From Victivallales bacterium (GTDB lineage: Bacteria; Verrucomicrobiota; Lentisphaeria; Oligosphaerales; Oligosphaeraceae), in the NCBI GenBank assembly GCA_017554445.1, contig JAFZIJ010000108.1:1-41380 (forward strand): 41,380 nt of DNA, given 5' to 3'. This document shows positions 25,010 to 31,938 of the stretch, piece after piece. The notes below the pieces were generated by a model. That model worked only from the letters and a program-made list of their open reading frames with translations, was not told where the DNA came from and ran no database searches. Position 1 is the stretch's first letter. The number at the start of each line of letters is the position of its first letter. The translations under genes were made by a program, and so were the position numbers.

Positions 25010-25633
25010 ATGGAAAAGCATAAAATGAATAAGATTGATACGAATCTTGTTGACAAGGCAATTATTTATGCCGTGAATGCGCATAAAGGCGTGCCGCGTC
25101 GTGGTCGTGACTTTCCGTACATCGTACATCCTCTTGAGGCGTTGACGATTGTCGCTACGATGACGTCGGAGCCTGAACTTCTGGCTGCGGCGGTATTGCA
25201 TGACGTCGTAGAGGATACGGAATTTACAGTGGAGAATATTCGGGCGGAGTTCGGCGATCGCGTCGCCGAATTGGTCGATGCGGAAACCGAGAAGCATGAT
25301 CATTCGCGTAGCAAGGAGGATAGTTGGCTGGATCGCAAAAAGGCTGCGTTGGAAGATCTTAAACGGGCTGGACGCGATGTGAAGATCGTAGCGTTGGGCG
25401 ACAAACTATCCAACATGCGGGCCATTGCGCGTGATTTCGCGCGGTATGGCGATGATTTCTGGAATCAATTCCGTGCAAAGGATCCGCAGAGTCATGCGTG
25501 GCGATTCCGCGCATTGGTGGATGCGATGTCGGAACTGAAGGGGCTCGAGGCTTATGAGGAGTTCGCGCAATTAGTTGAAAGCGTTTTTTCAAAGGCTTGC
25601 GCAGGAAAATCTTGCGAAAAAGAAAATAAATAG
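25010..25633 (+). CDS. HD-domain alarmone hydrolase (MESH1/SpoT-HD type)
   Basis: A 207-residue HD phosphohydrolase. All hallmark residues are visible: the first His in YIVHPLEA (residues 37-44), the HD pair in AVLHDVVEDT with the following E-D, and GDKLSNMR with the last Asp and Asn. The spacing and the AEFGDRVAELV block match the HD part of SpoT and metazoan MESH1, which release pyrophosphate from ppGpp. It begins 5 bp after the synthetase stop. There is little ribosome site before ATG 25010, so reinitiation is likely; ATG 25025 with GGAAAAG ahead is an alternative. It should counterbalance the synthetase in the cytoplasm, as an antitoxin or a regulator. The GH28-like gene starts 14 bp later. 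Confidence 0.85.
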   Translation: MEKHKMNKIDTNLVDKAIIYAVNAHKGVPRRGRDFPYIVHPLEALTIVATMTSEPELLAAAVLHDVVEDTEFTVENIRAEFGDRVAELVDAETEKHDHSRSKEDSWLDRKKAALEDLKRAGRDVKIVALGDKLSNMRAIARDFARYGDDFWNQFRAKDPQSHAWRFRALVDAMSELKGLEAYEEFAQLVESVFSKACAGKSCEKENK

Positions 25634-25647
25634 GATTGGAGGCGTTT

Positions 25648-27060
25648 ATGAATAAATCAATGTTGTTGACGTTGTCGGCGCAGATGCTGTTGGCGGTTGG
25701 TTGCGCGACGTTTGCGCAGGACAAGGTTGTGACGTATCCCGCTCCTGTCGGAATGGCGGATTCAAGCGAGTACAAGGTGACAGTAAACGGTAATCCTGTT
25801 GACATATATCCGTGCAATGTCCAGTTTTGGGAAGGTAAATACTATTTCGGCTCCTTTGATTTCGAAGGGGAGGTCACGGTGACGGTCACGTCGTCGAAGC
25901 CGTTGGACAAAGTTGAAATCCAGCCTGCGCGTTTTGGTATCAAGCCGACAAAAGTTGCCGCCGACACGATTTCTTTCAAGGCGGACAAGCCGTTTCGGAT
26001 TTCCATCGAACGCGACGGCCGTGTGAAGCCGTTGTTGTTGTTCGGCAATCCGATTGAGAAAAATGTTCCGAAAGAAGGAGATGCGAATGTCCTGTATTTC
26101 GGGCCGGGGCTCCATAAGGTTGGTAAGCTGGATGTGAAGGCGGGGCAGACGGTCTATCTGGCAGGTGGGGCGGTGCTCTCTGGCGGTATTGAGGCGAATG
26201 GCGACGACATCACGATTCGTGGCCGCGGCATCGTCGATGGCGGTGAGTATCCGCGTTTCAAAGGGCCTTGCGCGTTTCCTGTCCACACGGTGAACGGCAA
26301 GAACATAAAAATTGAAGGCATCACGATTCGCAATGCCTGGAGTTGGACGCTTGTGACGAATAATTGCCGCAACGTGTTGATTGACAACGTGAAAGTCGTC
26401 TGCTCGAACATGATCAACGACGATGCGGTGGATTTGTGCAACACGTCGGATGCCATCGTCCGCAATTGCTTCCTGCGGTGTCAGGATGACAACATCGCCA
26501 TCAAAGGCATGGATCAGAAAGGCCGTGCGGCTTGCGAGAATATTCTCGTGGAGGATTGTGAATTCTGGACGGACTGCGCGAACACGTTCCGCATTGGTTA
26601 TGAATGCGCGGCCGAGGCCATGCGCAACATCCGTGCGCGGAACATCGACGTCTTGTACTACAGCAAGAATGTGCGTGGGCCAGACGAATTCTGGGCGAAT
26701 GTCATCTTCTGGTTGCAGCCGAGCGGCGGCATGGAGATGTACGATCTGCATTTCGAGGACATTCGCGTGAAGACCTGCGGTCTGGACACGGTGGTCGTTC
26801 AGGCCAAGGCGCAATGCTGTGGTGTCAGCGGCACGAAATACGAAAATGCAGGCAGTCTGCGTGACGTGACGTTCAAGAATATCAGCATCGACGGCGTGAA
26901 GGATAACTTCAAGGGACTCATGAACTTCCAAGGCCGCAACGAGAAGGAGACGATCCGCGGCATCACGCTGGAAAACGTGACGTATTTCGGCGAGAAGATC
27001 ACGCGTGAATCACCATGCGTCATGGTACGTGAATTCGCGAGTGAGATTAACTTCAAGTAG
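25648..27060 (+). CDS. GH28-like exported beta-helix protein
   Basis: A 470-residue exported protein. GGAGG sits 5 nt before ATG 25648, ruling against the upstream TTG. The signal sequence ends near VGCATFAQ; cleavage after TFA is likely, but the Cys makes a lipoprotein possible. Residues 25-130 form a beta-sandwich, and from about 145 a right-handed beta-helix begins (LHKVGKLDVKAGQTVYLAGG). The GH28-like acidic motifs NDDAVDLC (257-264) and QDDNIAIKG (279-287) are present. The canonical Gly-His-Gly step after the second motif is not seen; the place reads NTFRIGYECA. So it may be a divergent polygalacturonase, a dextranase-like enzyme or a changed specificity. It follows the alarmone hydrolase by 14 bp and may share its transcript, an odd pairing. 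A GC-rich repeat follows the stop codon directly. Confidence 0.75.
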   Translation: MNKSMLLTLSAQMLLAVGCATFAQDKVVTYPAPVGMADSSEYKVTVNGNPVDIYPCNVQFWEGKYYFGSFDFEGEVTVTVTSSKPLDKVEIQPARFGIKPTKVAADTISFKADKPFRISIERDGRVKPLLLFGNPIEKNVPKEGDANVLYFGPGLHKVGKLDVKAGQTVYLAGGAVLSGGIEANGDDITIRGRGIVDGGEYPRFKGPCAFPVHTVNGKNIKIEGITIRNAWSWTLVTNNCRNVLIDNVKVVCSNMINDDAVDLCNTSDAIVRNCFLRCQDDNIAIKGMDQKGRAACENILVEDCEFWTDCANTFRIGYECAAEAMRNIRARNIDVLYYSKNVRGPDEFWANVIFWLQPSGGMEMYDLHFEDIRVKTCGLDTVVVQAKAQCCGVSGTKYENAGSLRDVTFKNISIDGVKDNFKGLMNFQGRNEKETIRGITLENVTYFGEKITRESPCVMVREFASEINFK

Positions 27061-27160
27061 AGGTGGCGCGGTGCGTCCCGCCTGCGCCGTGGCATGTGGC
27101 GCGGTGCATCCCGCCCACGTCTAGCCTTTGCCCGCATGCGGGACGTACGCGGGACCTCCG
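27061..27160. repeat. GC-rich repeats between convergent genes
   Basis: Directly behind the TAG of the GH28-like gene stand two units (27061-27088 and about 27094-27121) close to the unit at 1-89, sharing AGGTGGCGCG and GCGTCCCGCC blocks. A perfect 12-bp palindrome CCCGCATGCGGG follows at 27131-27142, then GCGGGACCTCC leading up to the stop of the convergent lipoprotein gene. It fills the whole 100-bp gap and probably serves transcription or mRNA 3' ends on both strands; the role is inferred. Confidence 0.75.
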
Positions 27161-28384
27161 TTACTTCTTCCACGCAAAAACTTCACATTCGCCTGGGCCG
27201 ACCAGTAGTGTATCGACGTATTTGTCTGCGGCGACAGATGTTCCGTCTTTGCGGATGCGGGTGACGCCTGATTTGAAGGTGATAGTCAGGCTCATGTCAT
27301 CATGGATGCCGGCGTTGACGATGACGAGATACGCCATGTCGTTTTTCGTCAGCAGTGAAACGACGGCGTCCTTTCCGTGCGTGTCCAGTTTCGTGACCAT
27401 GTCCGGCAGCGTCTCAAGGCGTTTCGTGCCCAACGGGAGCTTCTCGCCTGTGTGGCGGACGAATTCGACTTTGGAGCGCATGAAGACGAAATTGCGCTTT
27501 TGCAGTTCGGCGTTGACTTCGCGAACGTAGTCATAAACGGAACTGCGCTTTTTTTCAAGCGTGATAGGCGCATCGTGGAAATTCCATGTTTCCGTACCCG
27601 GATTCCAATATGTAAAATATTGAAGGCCTTGTGCGCCATATGCCAAGTTGCTGTACATCTGGAGCTTAAGTTGCGCGACATTTGGGACGGGATAGCTGCC
27701 GTGAGCCGTAGATAAAGCAAACGCCCAGAAGGGTTTGCCGAGCTTGCGGGCTTCTTTGGAGATGATTTCCAGATTCTGGTAGTAGTTACCGCGGATTTCG
27801 TTGTTGACGATGCCGTAATGATCATAGGAAATAAAAGGCGTGGGCACTTCCTTCGCGCAGTAGTGGATGTAGTCGATATAGGGCATGAACGGATCGGTGG
27901 CGCCGACGGGATAGAGATTGAGATAGGTGAAGTGGTTGGGATCGATGGCGCGGATTTTTTTGTTTGCTTCTGCAAGAACGGGAATGTGGACTTTCTGCGG
28001 TTCGTCCTGCAGATGGTATCCCGCAAGGCCGGGATGGTTCATGACTTGCGGGACGATTTCCTCCGGCTTGCCGATTAAAGCCCCGCACATGAAGAGGTTG
28101 CGGATGCCAGCTTGCTGTGCGCAGTCCAACGCCTTCTTGGCTTCCGCCAATCCATACATGTGCGAGAAGTTAAGGTTGAAGCCCGCTTCCTTGAGCTCGA
28201 TGAAACGTTCGACGGAAAGATCATCCGGCGGAATGCTGTACCACGACATGATGGGAATCGTGTCTTCGCCGGGGAAGAGATCGAATGGCTCTTCTTCAGC
28301 CTTAATGGCTGACTTGTCGATGCTTGCACAACTGCAGAGCAATAGGCTTGAAGTGACGGCGAAAAGAAAGTTTTTGATTTTCAT
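27161..28384 (-). CDS. Lipoprotein with glycoside hydrolase-like TIM barrel
   Basis: A 407-residue lipoprotein. The signal peptide ends in the lipobox LCSC with C19 as the acylated residue. The body reads as a TIM barrel: IMSWYSIPPDDLS, FNLNFSHMYG, NLFMCGAL, then AGYHLQDEPQ where the Glu after Asp is a candidate acid/base, and LQYFTYWNPG later. A small sandwich closes the protein (about 330-407). The pattern recalls GH42/clan A-type proteins of Bacteroidetes and PVC bacteria, but I cannot name a family with certainty. It should sit on a membrane facing the periplasm or outside. It is divergent from the GH99-like gene, which shares the 100-bp promoter region, and convergent with the GH28-like gene. 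Confidence 0.7.
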   Translation of the reverse strand: MKIKNFLFAVTSSLLLCSCASIDKSAIKAEEEPFDLFPGEDTIPIMSWYSIPPDDLSVERFIELKEAGFNLNFSHMYGLAEAKKALDCAQQAGIRNLFMCGALIGKPEEIVPQVMNHPGLAGYHLQDEPQKVHIPVLAEANKKIRAIDPNHFTYLNLYPVGATDPFMPYIDYIHYCAKEVPTPFISYDHYGIVNNEIRGNYYQNLEIISKEARKLGKPFWAFALSTAHGSYPVPNVAQLKLQMYSNLAYGAQGLQYFTYWNPGTETWNFHDAPITLEKKRSSVYDYVREVNAELQKRNFVFMRSKVEFVRHTGEKLPLGTKRLETLPDMVTKLDTHGKDAVVSLLTKNDMAYLVIVNAGIHDDMSLTITFKSGVTRIRKDGTSVAADKYVDTLLVGPGECEVFAWKK

Positions 28385-28407
28385 GACGATCCTTTTGTTG
28401 AAAACGA

Positions 28408-28435
28408 TTGTATTTGAAAATGCATGTCTTATACT
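28408..28435 (+). promoter_or_regulatory. Candidate promoter for the GH99-like gene
   Basis: TTGTAT (28408-28413) and TATACT (28430-28435, 5/6 match) are spaced by 16 bp. They lie 50 bp before ATG 28486, which has a strong AAGGAGC site. The divergent lipoprotein gene begins at 28384, so the regulatory region is shared. Confidence 0.45.
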
Positions 28436-28485
28436 TAATAGTAAATTGATAGCCGTGAAAAGTCAAGCCAGAAGGAGCATGAAAG

Positions 28486-30099
28486 ATGTCGAACAACGGA
28501 TATGTGCCAGAACCGAAGCCGATGAAAGGGCCGATTGAAGTGTCGGCGTTCTATTATCCGGGCACGGAGCAGATGGCGGAATGGGATCAGGTGGAGCAGA
28601 CGTTGCCGCACATCAAGCCGTTGCTTGGCTGGTATGACGAAGGAAATCCGGAAGTCATTGATTGGCAGATTAAATGGGCGGTGGAGCACGGCATTTCGAG
28701 CTTCTGCGTCGATTGGTATTGGAACAACGGTGTCCAACGGCTGGACCATTGGGTGAAAGGCTATTATAAAGCGCGTTACAGGAAGTATTTGAAGTGGTAT
28801 ATCATGTGGGCAAACCACAATGAACCGGGAGCGCATTCGACGGCGGACCAGATTCGCGTGACGCAGTTCTGGCTGGACAATTATTTGAAGACGCCTGAAT
28901 ACTACACAATCGACGGCAAGCCTGTGGTTGTCGTTTGGCAGCTGGCGAATCTGGATCGTGATTTCATTGCGGAAGCGGCGAAAAACGGCGAAACGCTGGC
29001 TCCTGGCGAAGGTGCGAAGAGGGCGTTGGAGATTTCGGATCGCATGGCGAAGGAAGCAGGGCTGCCGGGCATCTATTTCATTGATATGTACCACAGTTGG
29101 AAGTATGAACAGCCGCGAATCGACGTGGCCAAAGCCGCCGGCTACAAGGCTCAGATGCTGTATGGTTTCGACCGCGCCGCTTTTGCAGTGGCTCCTGAAT
29201 TGGCGAAACCGGGCGATACACGGAATAAATTTTCCTATGAACATGTCGTGGCGGCGGTTCCCAAATGGTGGAAGATGATGTGCACGGATACGTCGTTTCC
29301 GTTCTGGCCGATCATTCCGACGGGCTGGAACGACATACCGCGTTCATTCCAATTGTCTTATGTCATCTACGGACGGACGCCGGAATTGTTCAAAAAAGCA
29401 TGCGAGGCATGCCGTGAATTCTGTGAGAAAACAGGCTTCAAACGCGTCATTGTCGCACCGATAAACGAATGGCAGGAAGGTAGTTACATCGAACCGAACG
29501 CGGAATTCGGTTTCGCCATGTATGATGCTCTGCGGGATGTTTTCTGCGATCGTCCGGCGGAAGGCTGGCCTGCGAATGTGACACCGAAGGAGCTTGGTCT
29601 TGGTCCGTACGACTATCCGCCGATGGAGCATTTGGCGAAGACGTCATGGTATTTCAGTCATGACATGCAGGGATGGTATCGCAATCCATATGGTACGGCT
29701 TATTTGAAGACGGTCGGTGGCGCGATGCATTTCTTCCGTTCAGGAGCAAACCGCTACGCGATCCGCACACGGATTGCACCGTTCGATGCGTCTCAATTCA
29801 AAGTATTTAAGGTCAAGATGCGGGTGACGGCGAATCCTTCTGGACTGAATCCTGCGAAAGGCACGGAGATGCTGAAATTGATTTGGGGCACGCCTGAACT
29901 GCCAGTCTTTTCAAAGGATTTTGTGATTTCGGACAAGCCTGTGTGCAGCCAGCCTGTGAAAATCGACGGCGAATGGCATGAATACATGTTGCCTGTTAGC
30001 GAAAATCCGTATTGGAAAGGAATGGTTGAGGAACTGTGGTTTGATCCGGCGGATTTGTCCAACGCATACGTGGATATTGCGGAGATGGAATTTGTGTGA
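28486..30099 (+). CDS. GH99-like / WbsX-type protein
   Basis: A 537-residue protein with the GH99-like domain that is also called WbsX-type. The N-terminal barrel start VSAFYYPGTEQ (19-29) is typical, as are ISSFCVDWYWNNG (70-82), KWYIMWANHNEP (103-114) and the terminal PINEWQEGSYIEP (325-337), where the two glutamates are the likely catalytic pair. GH99 members are endo-mannan hydrolases, and WbsX proteins occur in O-antigen and polysaccharide loci, so the activity is open. Residues 385-537 add a beta-sandwich domain (WYFSHDMQGW to DIAEMEFV). No signal peptide is seen, pointing to cytoplasmic action. A strong AAGGAGC lies 8 nt before ATG 28486. It is probably monocistronic; about 280 bp of hairpin-rich spacer follows. 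Confidence 0.8.
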   Translation: MSNNGYVPEPKPMKGPIEVSAFYYPGTEQMAEWDQVEQTLPHIKPLLGWYDEGNPEVIDWQIKWAVEHGISSFCVDWYWNNGVQRLDHWVKGYYKARYRKYLKWYIMWANHNEPGAHSTADQIRVTQFWLDNYLKTPEYYTIDGKPVVVVWQLANLDRDFIAEAAKNGETLAPGEGAKRALEISDRMAKEAGLPGIYFIDMYHSWKYEQPRIDVAKAAGYKAQMLYGFDRAAFAVAPELAKPGDTRNKFSYEHVVAAVPKWWKMMCTDTSFPFWPIIPTGWNDIPRSFQLSYVIYGRTPELFKKACEACREFCEKTGFKRVIVAPINEWQEGSYIEPNAEFGFAMYDALRDVFCDRPAEGWPANVTPKELGLGPYDYPPMEHLAKTSWYFSHDMQGWYRNPYGTAYLKTVGGAMHFFRSGANRYAIRTRIAPFDASQFKVFKVKMRVTANPSGLNPAKGTEMLKLIWGTPELPVFSKDFVISDKPVCSQPVKIDGEWHEYMLPVSENPYWKGMVEELWFDPADLSNAYVDIAEMEFV

Positions 30100-30199
30100 T
30101 AGGAAGTGGCGGCGACGTTCCCGCCGTCGAGCTATCTTTGGTGGCGCTTAAAGCTGATGTCTTTCATGTGCCTTCGACTGCGCACAGCTCTTGGAAGAA

Positions 30200-30232
30200 A
30201 GATTTGCGGTCGAAATTTTCGACCGCAAATCT
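30200..30232. repeat. 16-bp perfect inverted repeat
   Basis: The left arm 30200-30215 begins AGATTTGCGG and the right arm 30217-30232 is its exact reverse complement, with one T between. In RNA the inner bases would open to a loop of a few nucleotides. Outer GGAAG (30193-30197) and CTTCC (30231-30235) can extend the fold by alternative pairing. There is no T-run behind it on either strand, so it is not a classical terminator. Confidence 0.8.
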
Positions 30233-30292
30233 TCCAATTCATACGAGTTATTTCGTCATTCTCCCTTGCTTGCATTTTTCAGAAGACATTTT

Positions 30293-30332
30293 AATTAGAA
30301 AGTTGCTGCAGAAATGCAGCAACTTTCTAATT
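30293..30332. repeat. 18-bp perfect hairpin with GAAA tetraloop
   Basis: The left arm 30293-30310 (starting AATTAGAAAG) and right arm 30315-30332 are exact reverse complements around GAAA at 30311-30314, a GNRA tetraloop. It lies between convergent genes, 49 bp from the ispH stop. On neither strand does a long T-run follow, although the stem ends are A/T rich, so it could end transcription from either side or protect mRNA ends. Confidence 0.85.
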
Positions 30333-30380
30333 TGGGGCTGTTCTTCATGTTGAGGTGTGGACGCCGTTGCTACAACAATC

Positions 30381-31265
30381 CTACTGTACCGTCTCAAAAC
30401 CATGGGCATGGATCCAGTCGATGACGTCTTTGATGACGGAATCAGGGGTGCTGGTGGCGGTGCCGAGACCAAGCGTTTCGATGTCGTCAAAATATTCTGG
30501 CTTAAGCTGTTGAGCATTTTCAACAAGACGCGCATGGCCTGTTGAAATGCCTGCCAGTTCAGCCAGATAACGGCCGTTGGCACTGTGGGGCGAACCGATG
30601 ATGAGCATGGCGTCGCATGTCTGAGCTAGAAGGCGGACGGCTTCCTGATGTTTTTGGACGGTCGGGCAGACATGGGCCTGGTTGTCGAACTGCGGGATTC
30701 GTTCGGCCAGTCGTTTGGCGATGGCTGCGACAACCTCTGCGTTGCGAGTGGTCTGCGAAAGAAATACTGCTCGTTGCATCAATGGCAATGAGTCAATTTC
30801 CTCCTTGGAGGAGATGACATGGATGTCGTGGGCAACGGCGTGGTCGAGAATGCTTTGGACTTCTGGGTGTTGCTTGTCGCCGAAAAAGACCAATGGAATG
30901 TCCGGATCAAATCGGGCTGCTTTTACCTGTAGTTGTACGACAAGCGGGCAGACTGCGTTGGACAGACGGAGGTTGCGTTTTTTCGCCGCTTCTTCTGTGG
31001 CGGTTGTGACGCCATGAGCGCCAAAGAGCGCGACGGCACCGACGGGAATCTCCTCCACGCTGTTGACGAAAATCGCGCCTTTTTCCCGCATGGACTGCGT
31101 GACGACGGAGTTGTGCACGAGTTCATGGAGTACGTAAATTAGTTCTCCCGGATACTTTTTGCGCATGTCTTCAAATCTCTGGACGGCGAGACGGACGCCG
31201 TTGCAGAAGCCAAGCGGTTCGGCTAGGAAGAGTTTTTTCTTCATGGTGGATGCCATTTCAGTCAT
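30381..31265 (-). CDS. ispH: 4-hydroxy-3-methylbut-2-enyl diphosphate reductase
   Basis: Last enzyme of the MEP isoprenoid pathway, an iron-sulfur protein reducing HMBPP to IPP and DMAPP. The three cluster cysteines are C21 (GFCNGV), C106 (AVCPLV) and C200 (HVCPTV). Substrate residues are visible: H51 in ELVHNSVV, H84 in GAHGV, E135 in KQHPEV and the Thr in SQTT. The diphosphate loop reads GSPHSAN instead of the common NSSN form, keeping the last Asn. At 294 residues it is slightly short but complete. It overlaps ispD by 4 bp, so both pathway steps are coupled. The first ATG (31265) is taken from the overlap; ATG eight codons in is possible. Confidence 0.93.
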   Translation of the reverse strand: MTEMASTMKKKLFLAEPLGFCNGVRLAVQRFEDMRKKYPGELIYVLHELVHNSVVTQSMREKGAIFVNSVEEIPVGAVALFGAHGVTTATEEAAKKRNLRLSNAVCPLVVQLQVKAARFDPDIPLVFFGDKQHPEVQSILDHAVAHDIHVISSKEEIDSLPLMQRAVFLSQTTRNAEVVAAIAKRLAERIPQFDNQAHVCPTVQKHQEAVRLLAQTCDAMLIIGSPHSANGRYLAELAGISTGHARLVENAQQLKPEYFDDIETLGLGTATSTPDSVIKDVIDWIHAHGFETVQ

Positions 31266-31936
31266 TTGTTTTTCAGCAGAATGGATTCGGCCCGCGCGAG
31301 ATCTTCCTGATACGTGATTTTCAGGTTGTCTGATGAATCTGGAACGATCTGGACATGGCCACCGTCGTGGAAGAAAACCTGCGTGTCATCCGTGAACGGT
31401 TGTCCGGCTGCACGGCGGTATGCTTCCAGAAGTGGTTGAAGCCGAAAGACCTGTGGCGTCGCGACTTGCCAGAGATGGTCGCGTGGTTGGACGCCTGTCA
31501 TGCGATGTGTGTCATCTGATACTAGTAGCGTGTCGGTGACTGGATGGGCGGGGGCCGCGCCGCCGAATTGTTCGGCGACTTCCACTAGTTTCATAAGCAG
31601 TTCCGTCGTGGCGAGAGGCCGCGCGGCGTCATGGATGGCGACGATACCGTCCGTGAAGGAAAGGTCGGCCAGCCCGTTTTGCACGGATTCCGAACGGGTT
31701 GCGCCACCGATGGCGAAACGGATTTTCGGTGAATCCAGTTTGTGTTGGACGATTTTGCCGTGGAAGTCTTCCTGCCGTCCAGATGGCACGACGAGAACGA
31801 GTTCCGTCGCGCAGGGGAGGAAGGTCCGGACGGAATGGAGGAATACCGGCAGGCCTGCAAGCAATGCGAACTGCTTGTCCGCCCCAAAACGCGTGGATGA
31901 ACCTCCTGCAACGAGAATGATGCCTAAATTACTCAT
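31262..31936 (-). CDS. ispD: 2-C-methyl-D-erythritol 4-phosphate cytidylyltransferase
   Basis: MEP-pathway enzyme joining CTP and methylerythritol phosphate to CDP-ME. At 224 residues it has normal length. Motifs: the nucleotide loop VAGGSSTRFGADKQF (9-23), GGATRSESVQNGL near 77-89 and IHDAARPL near 100-107, which hold the catalytic Arg, Lys and Asp residues. The C-terminal segment around DSSDNLKITYQED is typical for IspD. It is cytoplasmic. It starts 2 bp after the metallophosphoesterase stop and overlaps ispH. There is no clear ribosome site of its own, which suggests coupling to the upstream gene. Confidence 0.93.
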   Translation of the reverse strand: MSNLGIILVAGGSSTRFGADKQFALLAGLPVFLHSVRTFLPCATELVLVVPSGRQEDFHGKIVQHKLDSPKIRFAIGGATRSESVQNGLADLSFTDGIVAIHDAARPLATTELLMKLVEVAEQFGGAAPAHPVTDTLLVSDDTHRMTGVQPRDHLWQVATPQVFRLQPLLEAYRRAAGQPFTDDTQVFFHDGGHVQIVPDSSDNLKITYQEDLARAESILLKNK

Positions 31937-31938
31937 GA

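Larger units (their letters stand above)
30100..30380. other. Hairpin-rich intergenic region
   Basis: Between the GH99-like gene and ispH, which are convergent, I see no credible gene. It holds a GC-rich inverted segment at 30106-30128 (GGCGG..CCGCC), two long hairpins listed separately, and at 30354-30376 a stretch similar to the end of the heparinase-like gene. A short open frame on the plus strand runs through the hairpins and is not supported by a start signal. Confidence 0.6.

Noticed and set aside
25762..26931. 389-codon open frame antisense to the GH28-like gene
   Set aside because: It lies opposite a well-supported exported protein and has no recognisable domain.
30096..30353. 85-codon open frame after the GH99-like gene
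   Set aside because: It runs through two perfect hairpins, lacks a ribosome site and has no family features.
30381..31265. IspH diphosphate loop HSAN instead of NSSN as sign of lost function
   Set aside because: The final Asn and the cluster cysteines are kept, and the Ser at this place varies in working IspH enzymes, so it is probably a normal enzyme.
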